13,299 bases of DNA, taken from Deltaproteobacteria bacterium (GTDB lineage: Bacteria; Desulfobacterota; Syntrophia; Syntrophales; UBA2192). The first letter of the stretch is position 1; each line of letters begins with the position of its first letter. This document shows positions 8,070 to 13,299 of the stretch, in pieces. The DNA is taken from contig JAPLJU010000032.1 of the NCBI GenBank assembly GCA_026388445.1, positions 1-13,299 on the forward strand, read 5' to 3'. The notes beneath the pieces were generated by a model, which saw only the letters and a list, made by a program, of their open reading frames with translations, did no database searches and was not told where the DNA came from. The position numbers were made by a program, and so were the translations under genes.

Positions 8070-8108
8070 TTCACGAAATGCCGAATGTCTGTGTGATGAG
8101 AACTGCTT

Positions 8109-8149
8109 GAAAACTTCTACCGTCAGGTCTCGGGTGCGGAAAAGTTTTC
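8109..8149. repeat. 8-bp inverted repeat, candidate enhancer site
   Basis: GAAAACTT (8109-8116) and AAGTTTTC (8142-8149) are perfect reverse complements with a 25-base spacer. The pair lies roughly 115-160 bases upstream of the leftward sigma-54-like promoter, a usual distance for an enhancer-binding protein. It could alternatively form a stem in the rightward leader RNA. Function is inferred; the repeat is seen directly. Confidence 0.4.
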
Positions 8150-8210
8150 CTAACCTTGCTTCGGAATTTATCGGCTAAATCTTTAATCTTTATGAGCAAA
8201 AATTTCCGGC

Positions 8211-8274
8211 TGGTATGAAAATTGAAAGTAGATTCTTGCACGGGTTGATCCCATGTCCTTTGATTTTCATGTCA
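8211..8274 (+). repeat. Hairpin-forming inverted repeat in the HD gene leader
   Basis: The arm at 8211-8226 can pair with 8259-8274 over 16 positions: 12 Watson-Crick pairs, including a perfect ATGAAAAT/ATTTTCAT core, and four G-U pairs. The 32-base loop holds a smaller GGG/CCC hairpin (8242-8244 with 8250-8252). It ends about 55 bases before the ribosome binding site of the HD gene. A leader-RNA element is possible; no known class was recognised. Confidence 0.4.
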
Positions 8275-8340
8275 CTTCAACCCGCTGTAATAATTCAAAT
8301 AACCAGGATCTGACCTGAGTAGAAGACAAAGGAGATCGCG

Positions 8341-9081
8341 ATGGTTCGCTACGTAGACCTCATTCAAGACGCCCCGATCAAGCGGGAGGAACTGAAAGAA
8401 AAAGAGGCGGAACCCCGGAAAACTCGAAAGCTGGACAAGGGGGACATGGAGGAATACCGGAGAATTTACCTGACGGTACAGGACTACCTCGAGGGGGTAC
8501 GAAGGAGGGTCACCCGGCACATGGATTTCGATCTCGAACCCGCCATCGATTTCCTGCACAATATCATCGACACACCGAATCTCATCACGAAGCTCTATCA
8601 GTTCACGAGCGAATACGGCCACGAGGAGGATTTCACGATCTCCCATTCCATCAACACGATGATCCTGTCCCTCAAGGTCGGCCAGGGCATGGGCTATTCG
8701 AAGGATAAACTCTTCGAGATGGGCCTCGCGGCCCTGTTCCACGACCTGGGGATGTTCCTGGTTCCCGATGATATCCTCAAGAAACCCGACCGGCTCACCA
8801 CGGAGGAGAGCGAGGCCGTCAGGAAACACCCTGAGATGATCAAGGTCTTCCTGGAACAGGTTTCTCTCTACCCGATGGGGAGCTATGTGAAGCTCAATAA
8901 CAAGTCCATCGCCAAAGTCATCGACACCAACGACCAGCAGCCCCTGCGGCCCGTCGTGAACGTCCTCTTTGACGGCCAGGGCAACAAGATGAAGGTGGAC
9001 CAGATCGTCAACCTGGAAGAAAACTCACTTCTGTGGGTTGTCGGAAACGTGTCGGAGACGGACCTTCCGGCTGGAGCCTGA
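8341..9081 (+). CDS. HD-domain protein, HD-GYP type with the central GYP segment missing
   Basis: A 246-residue cytoplasmic protein; AAGGAG lies 6-7 bases before the ATG. The N-terminal 95 residues are charged and helical. HSINTMILSL (from residue 102) and GLAALFHDLG (128-137) followed by LVPDDILKKPDRLTTEE (140-156) and RKHPE (161-165) are the first half of an HD-GYP domain, the family that hydrolyses cyclic di-GMP. From residue 167 the sequence IKVFLEQVSLYPMGSYVKLN jumps to what normally follows the end of that domain. The HHE..DG.GYP signature and surrounding helices (about 90-100 residues in typical members) are absent, yet the frame is open. The canonical Lys after HD-x-G is Met here (HDLGM). 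With several metal ligands gone it is probably not a working phosphodiesterase; a binding or regulatory role, or a decayed gene, is possible. It converges with the ATPase gene 18 bases downstream. Confidence 0.85.
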   Translation: MVRYVDLIQDAPIKREELKEKEAEPRKTRKLDKGDMEEYRRIYLTVQDYLEGVRRRVTRHMDFDLEPAIDFLHNIIDTPNLITKLYQFTSEYGHEEDFTISHSINTMILSLKVGQGMGYSKDKLFEMGLAALFHDLGMFLVPDDILKKPDRLTTEESEAVRKHPEMIKVFLEQVSLYPMGSYVKLNNKSIAKVIDTNDQQPLRPVVNVLFDGQGNKMKVDQIVNLEENSLLWVVGNVSETDLPAGA

Positions 9082-9085
9082 AGGT
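9062..9085. terminator. Hairpin at the convergent gene junction, possible bidirectional terminator
   Basis: ACCTTC (9062-9067) pairs with GAAGGT (9080-9085), and inside it GGC (9069-9071) pairs with GCC (9076-9078), with one mismatch and a TGGA loop. The stem covers the stop codon of the HD gene (9079-9081) and lies just before the stop of the opposing ATPase gene (9100). No T-run follows on either strand, so it is not a classical intrinsic terminator; it may stabilise 3' ends or slow convergent transcription. Confidence 0.4.
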
Positions 9086-9099
9086 ACTGGGCAGGAAAT

Positions 9100-9969
9100 T
9101 CAGCTTGCGGCCGTTGGAAGGATAAAGGACTTGGACCCGAGAACGTAACTTCCCTCGGACTCGTTTTCCCCCTCACAGGACGTATCCCTCACGGCTTCCT
9201 GGATCACATCCACATCGATCTCCCTGATCTTCATTCCAAACCCGATCAAAAGACTCATATCGCAGATGTTGTTGATCTTCCTTGGCACGCCGCGGGAGTG
9301 ATCGTAGATGGTTCGCAGGGCATCGTCCGTGAAGACATTCTTGTTCAAACCCGCCTTGGAGAGACGGAAGAGGATATACTTGACCGTCTGGTCAAAGCTG
9401 AGCGCGCCCAGGTGGTAACGGACAGCGATTCTCTGGTCGAGTTGCTCGACCCTCCGGATGATTCCCCTCAACTCCGGCTGACCGATCAGGATCAGGGAGA
9501 GGAGGAACTGGTCATTCAACTGATAATTCAAAAGGAGTCTTACTTCCTCGAAGGTTTCCGGGGGCACGAGTTGGGCCTCGTCGATGATCAAAAGGGTCGT
9601 CATACCCTTCCTGAAATCCTGCAGGATCATCTCCCCGAGCAGGTTCAAGAGATCCACTTTGGAGTCCGTGCCCGGGGTGAGGCCGAACTGGTAAAGGGTC
9701 TCTTTCAGAAAGTCCGTGGGTTTCAGGTTGGGGTTGGCGATCAGTCCGATATTGTACTTGTGCTTCGGAAGCTGCTGGATGAGGGCCCGGCTGAGGGTCG
9801 TTTTTCCGCAGCCGATCTCGCCCGTGAGAAGGGCCGCCCCTCTCTTGCGGTATACCGCATAGAGGAGCCTCGTCATGGCTTCCTCGTGATCCCTTGAATA
9901 AAAGATGAACTTGGGGTCAGGAGAGATCTCGTAGGGATATACCTGGAAACCCCAGTAATTCAGATACAT
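9100..9969 (-). CDS. ExeA/GspA-like AAA ATPase of the EPS locus
   Basis: A 289-residue AAA ATPase. The opening MYLNYWGFQVYPYEISPDPKF, followed by HEEAMTRLLYAV, is typical of the ExeA/GspA-like ATPases often found in polysaccharide and XrtA/exosortase loci. Walker A is GEIGCGKTT (50-58), Walker B LLIIDEAQ (126-133), a sensor 1 strand LSLILIGQPELR is at about 157-168, a QLDQRIAVRYHL segment (177-188) carries the likely arginine finger, and SRGVPRKINNICD (225-237) is the sensor 2 region. Unlike ExeA it has no C-terminal peptidoglycan-binding domain and no membrane segment, so it is probably cytoplasmic. The exact role of these ATPases in EPS assembly is not established. Its start overlaps the phosphatase stop by 10 bases, indicating translational coupling. 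No exosortase or PEP-CTERM gene is visible here. Confidence 0.9.
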   Translation of the reverse strand: MYLNYWGFQVYPYEISPDPKFIFYSRDHEEAMTRLLYAVYRKRGAALLTGEIGCGKTTLSRALIQQLPKHKYNIGLIANPNLKPTDFLKETLYQFGLTPGTDSKVDLLNLLGEMILQDFRKGMTTLLIIDEAQLVPPETFEEVRLLLNYQLNDQFLLSLILIGQPELRGIIRRVEQLDQRIAVRYHLGALSFDQTVKYILFRLSKAGLNKNVFTDDALRTIYDHSRGVPRKINNICDMSLLIGFGMKIREIDVDVIQEAVRDTSCEGENESEGSYVLGSKSFILPTAAS

Positions 9970-10442
9970 TTGATTAATCCATCCAGGGCGAGATAAATTT
10001 CCGCGAAACAGGTTCTGTAGTGGTAATCGGTAAGTCCGTGAGGATCTTTAATGTTTTTGTCGCCGTTGCTGCCGCCGCCGGAGAAAGCCCCCAGGAGATG
10101 TACCTTGTCCCGCGTTTCGGGATATCTCGCGGCGATCTCTTCCCTGTGGATCTCCTCCATGACGAGAATGATATCCGCCCAGTCAACCAGGTCCTCCGTC
10201 AAGGGCCTGGAACGGTGCCTGATCCCGTCCATTCCCTTATCGTGAAGCAACCGGGCGGCTTTAAAATCTGCGGAGGCGCCTTGCAGATCCATCAGTCCCG
10301 CTGAATAGACCTCTACATAGTGAATCTTTTTGACCTGGAGAATTTTCTTCAGGATGCGCTCGGCGAGAAAGCTCCTGCAGATATTGGCTGTGCAGACGAA
10401 TAGGATGTTGATGGATGTTCGCACTTTCGAATCCGGGGTCAT
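9960..10442 (-). CDS. Low-molecular-weight protein tyrosine phosphatase (Wzb-like)
   Basis: A 160-residue cytoplasmic phosphatase. The P-loop VCTANICRS gives the CX5R signature with nucleophile Cys17 and Arg23; the family's usual Gly after CT is Ala here and the usual Pro after RS is Phe. The general acid is Asp133 in DPHG, and YSAGL at 46-50 is another family segment. In EPS and capsule systems this enzyme removes phosphate from the Wzc Tyr cluster, which matches the autokinase at 4196-6712. The start at 10442 is chosen because the frame upstream (to 10499) runs through a sigma-54-like promoter, because the 10499 ATG has no properly spaced ribosome binding site, and because AAGGA lies 9 bases before 10442. 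The 3' end overlaps the ATPase gene. Partnership with this autokinase is inferred from context. Confidence 0.92.
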   Translation of the reverse strand: MTPDSKVRTSINILFVCTANICRSFLAERILKKILQVKKIHYVEVYSAGLMDLQGASADFKAARLLHDKGMDGIRHRSRPLTEDLVDWADIILVMEEIHREEIAARYPETRDKVHLLGAFSGGGSNGDKNIKDPHGLTDYHYRTCFAEIYLALDGLIKCI

Positions 10443-10487
10443 AGTTTCTGATCCTTCGATATGTGGCCGGAGTGCCTGCTTTTTTTG

Positions 10488-10504
10488 TGCAAAGACCATG
10501 CCTC
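10488..10504 (-). promoter_or_regulatory. Sigma-54 type promoter for the phosphatase-ATPase operon
   Basis: On the minus strand the site reads GAGGCATGGTCTTTGCA. GGCATG and TTGCA are separated so that -24 GG and -12 GC are 10 bases apart, as RpoN requires; the two bases before GG do not match consensus. The predicted start is near 10476, about 34 bases before the ATG at 10442. This placement argues against the upstream ATG at 10499, which lies inside the promoter. Confidence 0.55.
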
Positions 10505-10512
10505 TTGAAAAC

Positions 10513-10549
10513 CGGCAGAAAAGTCCTAACGCTCCGGCTTTACCTGCCG
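10513..10549. repeat. Inverted repeat upstream of the phosphatase promoter
   Basis: CGGCAG (10513-10518) and CTGCCG (10544-10549) are perfect reverse complements with a 25-base spacer, in the gap between the phosphatase gene and the divergent GspE-type gene. The spacer equals that of the repeat at 8109-8149, though the arm sequences differ. It may be a protein-binding site; a chance 6-bp match is quite possible. Confidence 0.25.
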
Positions 10550-10608
10550 ATAATAACTCCTATAGGGATGGGTCGGATCCCGTTTGTTATCAATTTGGTG
10601 GCGCCGGT

Positions 10609-10637
10609 CTGGCATATTTAGTGAATAAAAATACACT
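10609..10637 (+). promoter_or_regulatory. Candidate promoter for the GspE-type ATPase gene
   Basis: CTGGCA (10609-10614) and TACACT (10632-10637) are separated by exactly 17 bases and match the sigma-70 hexamers at 4 of 6 positions each. The same CTGGCATA also resembles a sigma-54 -24 box, but its -12 partner is GTGAA, lacking the needed GC, so sigma-70 is preferred. The start would be near 10645, leaving a leader of about 80 bases. Confidence 0.35.
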
Positions 10638-10727
10638 CTGAATCTTTTTGGGAAGACATCGCCCGGATCACCGGAGCGGGGGACGGGCGGTCATAAAATT
10701 CCCGCTTCAGGGGTGCAACAGGACAGA

Positions 10728-13043
10728 ATGTTCCCGGATAAGACCGAGAGAGCGGCAGGCGCTTTTGACTTCAGGGAGATCTCGCAGCTTTCGGAGAAGC
10801 TCGCCCTCCGCAAGGCCCTTCTCGAGATCACCAACCGCATTCACGCCGCCCAGAACATCAGGGAGATCCTCGTTGATCTCAAGGACGGGATCCTCGCCCT
10901 TTTCAACGCCTACATGATCTCCATCTACGTGGTGGACCGGTCAAAGAACGAGCTTTTCACCTACTTCCTCGCGGGGTCCCAGCTCAAAGAAATCCGCGTA
11001 CCGATCGGCAATGCAAGTATCGCCGGTTTTGTGGCCGCCAACGCGAGGCCCGTGAACATCGCGGACGCCTACGACAAGGAGGAGCTGAAGACCCTCCACA
11101 AATCCCTCACCTTCGATGAAAGCTGGGACAAGAAATCAGGCTACCGGACGACCCAGGTTCTCGCCGTGCCCGTCTATCACGAGAACAACCTGATGAGCGT
11201 CGTCCAGCTCATCAACAAAAAAGGCGGAGAAAAGTTCAATGCCGAGGATCAGGGTTTCCTCGAGGAAATCGGCGAGGTCCTGGGCATTGCCTTCTATAAC
11301 CAGCAGAGGGTCGTCACACCCCGCCGGAGAACAAGGTTCGACTATCTCGTCCTGCGTGATCTCATCAAGCCGCAGGACCTGGAAACCCTCTGGAGCGAGG
11401 CAAGAAAATCCAGCGAAACCGTCGAGGGTATCCTGATCAACAAATACAAAATTTCCAAGGAGGATATCGGCCGCTCCCTGGAGGATTTCTTTGGGTGCAG
11501 GTTCGTCCAGTACAACTCCAAACAGCCGATCCCGGACGACCTCCTCAGGGAACTGAAACGGGACTATCTCCGCAGGGAGCTCTGGGTGCCTCTTGAGCGG
11601 ACCGACGGCAAGATCCGCGTTGTCGTCGATGACCCCAACAACATCATCAAGCGGGACATCATCCAGAACCTCCTGAAGACCAAGTCCATCGAGTACTGTG
11701 TCGCTCTCCGCGAAGACATCATCAAGTTCATCAATCACTTTTATCAGACCCCTGATGACGGCGGCTCGATCAATGACCTCATCCGGGGCCTCGAACAACC
11801 GCTCGAAGAATCAGAGGATGAGGATGAGGCCGTCTCCGAGTCCGACAGCACCATCATGCAGCTGGTCAACAAGATCATCAACGATGCCACTTCGAGGCGC
11901 GCATCGGACATCCATATCGAGCCCAACTACGGGAAGAAAAACGTCGAGATCCGCTACCGCGTCGACGGTCACTGCTCGGTCTGCCAGACCGTTCCCTACA
12001 GCTACCGGGCGGCTATCGTCTCGAGGATCAAGATCATGGCCAATCTGGACATCACCGAAAGGCGTCTACCCCAGGACGGCAAGATCAAATACAAGCGCCC
12101 CGGTGGACAGGAAATCGAGCTTCGCGTGGCCACACTGCCGACCCAGGGAAACCTGGAAGACGTGGTGCTCCGGATCCTGGCCAAGGGAGAGATCATGCGC
12201 CTGGAGGAAATGGGGCTTTCCAGATACAACTTCAACAATATGACCAAGCTCCTGTCAAAACCTTACGGCCTCATCCTCTGCGTGGGACCCACGGGTTCCG
12301 GAAAGACTACCACCCTCCACGCGGCCGTACACCTTATCAACACGCCGGATCGTAAGATCTGGACCATCGAGGACCCCGTCGAAATCACCCAGTCGGGTAT
12401 CCGCCAGGTCCAGGTCAATCCCAAGATCGGTCTTGATTTCGCACGGGCCATGAGGTCCTTCCTTCGCGCGGACCCCGACGTCATCATGGTCGGCGAGATG
12501 AGGGATTTCGAGACGGCCAAGATCGGCATCGAGGCTTCGCTCACGGGACACCTTGTCTTTTCCACCCTTCACACCAACAGCGCCCCCGAAACCGTTGTGA
12601 GGCTTCTGGACATGGGGATCGACCCCTTGAACTTCGCCGACTCCCTCCTGGGGATCCTTGCCCAGAGGTTGGCCAGGACGGTCTGCAAGAACTGTAAAGA
12701 GGCCTACCACCCCACGAAAGAGCAATATGATGAACTGGTCGATGCCTACGGAACGGAACATTTCGCGAAACTCAACATCCCCTACGGTGATGATTTCAAG
12801 CTCTACCGGGGGAAGGGCTGCGGGGATTGCGACAACACGGGTTACCGGGGCAGGATCGCCATCCACGAACTTCTGGTCGCCACGGACAATATCAAGAGGA
12901 TGATCCAGAAGCACGAGACCGTCGATCTCGTCCGGTATACCGCCATTGCCGACGGCATGACCACGCTTTTGCAGGACGGCATCCTCAAGGTCCTCCAGGG
13001 CCAGACGGACTTTGAGCAGGTGCGGAGAGTCTGCATTAAGTAA
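10728..13043 (+). CDS. GAF-domain GspE/PilB-family secretion ATPase
   Basis: A 771-residue cytoplasmic ATPase from ATG 10728 (AGGA 4 bases upstream); an in-frame GTG at 10713 would add five residues but has no spaced ribosome binding site. Residues about 20-195 form a GAF domain (LLEITNRIHAAQNIREIL ... VLAVPVYHENNLMSVVQLINK). A GspE-N/MshEN-like region follows at about 200-345, without the canonical RLG signature. After an acidic linker (EESEDEDEAVSE) the motor domain carries Walker A GPTGSGKTTT (about 520-529), Asp box TIEDPVE (546-552), Walker B RADPDVIMVGEMRD (about 580-593) and His box TGHLVFSTLHTN (about 606-617). A four-Cys zinc site is at CKNC and CGDC (about 653-701). GspE/PilB proteins power type II secretion or type IV pilus extension. 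No pilin, platform or secretin gene is adjacent, so it may serve a distant machine or the EPS locus. Confidence 0.94.
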   Translation: MFPDKTERAAGAFDFREISQLSEKLALRKALLEITNRIHAAQNIREILVDLKDGILALFNAYMISIYVVDRSKNELFTYFLAGSQLKEIRVPIGNASIAGFVAANARPVNIADAYDKEELKTLHKSLTFDESWDKKSGYRTTQVLAVPVYHENNLMSVVQLINKKGGEKFNAEDQGFLEEIGEVLGIAFYNQQRVVTPRRRTRFDYLVLRDLIKPQDLETLWSEARKSSETVEGILINKYKISKEDIGRSLEDFFGCRFVQYNSKQPIPDDLLRELKRDYLRRELWVPLERTDGKIRVVVDDPNNIIKRDIIQNLLKTKSIEYCVALREDIIKFINHFYQTPDDGGSINDLIRGLEQPLEESEDEDEAVSESDSTIMQLVNKIINDATSRRASDIHIEPNYGKKNVEIRYRVDGHCSVCQTVPYSYRAAIVSRIKIMANLDITERRLPQDGKIKYKRPGGQEIELRVATLPTQGNLEDVVLRILAKGEIMRLEEMGLSRYNFNNMTKLLSKPYGLILCVGPTGSGKTTTLHAAVHLINTPDRKIWTIEDPVEITQSGIRQVQVNPKIGLDFARAMRSFLRADPDVIMVGEMRDFETAKIGIEASLTGHLVFSTLHTNSAPETVVRLLDMGIDPLNFADSLLGILAQRLARTVCKNCKEAYHPTKEQYDELVDAYGTEHFAKLNIPYGDDFKLYRGKGCGDCDNTGYRGRIAIHELLVATDNIKRMIQKHETVDLVRYTAIADGMTTLLQDGILKVLQGQTDFEQVRRVCIK

Positions 13044-13045
13044 CA

Positions 13046-13059
13046 GTTGTGAGTTGTGA
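13046..13059. repeat. Tandem heptamer GTTGTGA x2
   Basis: Two perfect copies of GTTGTGA (13046-13052 and 13053-13059) lie just after the GspE-type stop codon and cover the proposed GTG start of the next gene. The repeat marks the point where sequence turns AT-rich. Confidence 0.6.
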
Positions 13060-13299
13060 GAATAAATATAGTAAGATAAGGACTTATAGAGATCTTCAGG
13101 TATGGAAGAAGAGCATAGAGCTCGCAAAAGAATTATATGCGCAAACCGCTCAGTTCCCCGAGAGCGAACGGTTTTCAATCACCTCGCAGATAAGAAGAGC
13201 CGCTGTTTCTGTTTCTTGGAATATCGCGGAGGGTCAGGCACGCAGAACAAATAAAGATTTTGTCCAATTTCTTTACATCGCAAAAGGAGGCCTTGCAGA
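13049..13299 (+). CDS. Four-helix bundle protein (S23 / 23S rRNA IVS family), truncated by window end
   Basis: The frame is open to the right edge, giving 83 residues of an incomplete protein. Translation gives TYRDLQVWKKSIELAKELY, FPESERFSITSQIRRAAVSV and SWNIAEGQARRTNKDFVQFL, the hallmark pattern of the four-helix bundle family (S23 / IVS-encoded protein): a YRDLxVWxKS opening, then SQIRRAAxSVxxNIAEG. The function of stand-alone members is not established; relatives include proteins encoded in 23S rRNA intervening sequences and the Avd accessory proteins of diversity-generating retroelements. There is no in-frame ATG near the beginning, so GTG at 13049 is the best start, only 5 bases after the GspE-type stop; no strong ribosome binding site is seen. 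The sequence is clearly AT-richer than the gene before it, suggesting a different origin. No rRNA or retroelement is visible. Confidence 0.82.
   Translation, partial: MSCENKYSKIRTYRDLQVWKKSIELAKELYAQTAQFPESERFSITSQIRRAAVSVSWNIAEGQARRTNKDFVQFLYIAKGGLA

Larger units (their letters stand above)
7939..8340. other. 402-bp divergent regulatory region between wza and the HD gene
   Basis: There is no convincing coding frame here on either strand. The region holds a leftward sigma-54-like promoter (7976-7992) and a rightward one (8053-8069). The 9-mer CACGAAATG occurs once on each strand, at the predicted start site of each promoter (minus strand 7964-7972, plus strand 8072-8080). An 8-bp inverted repeat has arms at 8109-8116 and 8142-8149, and a longer hairpin-forming repeat spans 8211-8274. 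The ribosome binding site of the HD gene, AAGGAG, lies at about 8329-8334. No known riboswitch, including the GEMM c-di-GMP type, was recognised. Confidence 0.7.

Noticed and set aside
8210..8226. CTGGTATGAAAATTGAA as another sigma-54 promoter for the HD gene
   Set aside because: The -12 GC is GA and the -24 box also deviates; the stretch is better explained as one arm of the hairpin at 8211-8274.
8081..8340. c-di-GMP (GEMM) riboswitch in the HD gene leader
   Set aside because: Looked for because of the HD-GYP-like gene, but none of the conserved GEMM core segments is present.
12255..13178. 307-codon minus-strand open frame opposite the GspE-type motor domain
   Set aside because: It is the antisense of highly conserved Walker and His-box codons and also crosses into the next gene; no family features.
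1..13299. CRISPR array, tRNA, rRNA, transposase or integrase
   Set aside because: No regularly spaced repeats, no RNA-gene landmarks and no recombinase motifs were found on either strand.

Overview
The window reads as part of an exopolysaccharide / surface-glycan locus of a Gram-negative bacterium. The gene set (Wza-type exporter, Wzc-type tyrosine autokinase, ExeA-like ATPase, low-molecular-weight phosphatase, GAF-containing GspE/PilB ATPase, HD-GYP-type protein) and three sigma-54-like promoters fit a Desulfobacterota-type (former Deltaproteobacteria) organism. That placement is inference from gene content; no rRNA or other phylogenetic marker is present.

Left block (1-6801, all on the minus strand, so transcription runs right to left). 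Gene order in transcription is wza (6802-7938), wzc-like autokinase (4196-6712), an 89-residue single-pass membrane protein (3899-4168), a Wzy/O-antigen-ligase-type polymerase (2323-3720), a class I SAM methyltransferase (1575-2270) and a WzxC-like flippase (3-1475). Together these give the flip, polymerise, control-length and export steps of a Wzx/Wzy pathway. No glycosyltransferase is inside the window, so the sugar-assembling enzymes must lie elsewhere, most simply beyond the left edge. The three leftmost genes look AT-richer than the rest, as is usual for glycan-specific genes that are exchanged between strains.

Central regulatory region (7939-8340). Two divergent sigma-54-like promoters face away from each other. 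Both carry the same 9-mer, CACGAAATG, almost exactly at the predicted transcription start. Several inverted repeats follow. The rightward transcript would reach an HD-domain gene (8341-9081) that resembles an HD-GYP c-di-GMP phosphodiesterase from which the middle, including the HHE/GYP signature, has been removed in frame.

Right block. On the minus strand a low-molecular-weight protein tyrosine phosphatase (9960-10442, probably the Wzb-type partner of the autokinase) overlaps an ExeA/GspA-like AAA ATPase (9100-9969). Their operon has its own sigma-54-like promoter. Divergent from it, on the plus strand, is a large GAF + GspE-N + GspE/PilB secretion ATPase (10728-13043) with no pilus or secretion genes beside it. 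An AT-rich four-helix-bundle (S23/IVS-type) gene starts 5 bases after its stop and runs off the right edge.

The shared theme is polysaccharide export controlled by tyrosine phosphorylation, possibly by c-di-GMP-type signalling, and by sigma-54 transcription. The points most worth a second look are the gutted HD-GYP protein, the mirrored sigma-54 promoters, and the orphan GAF-GspE ATPase tied to an EPS locus.
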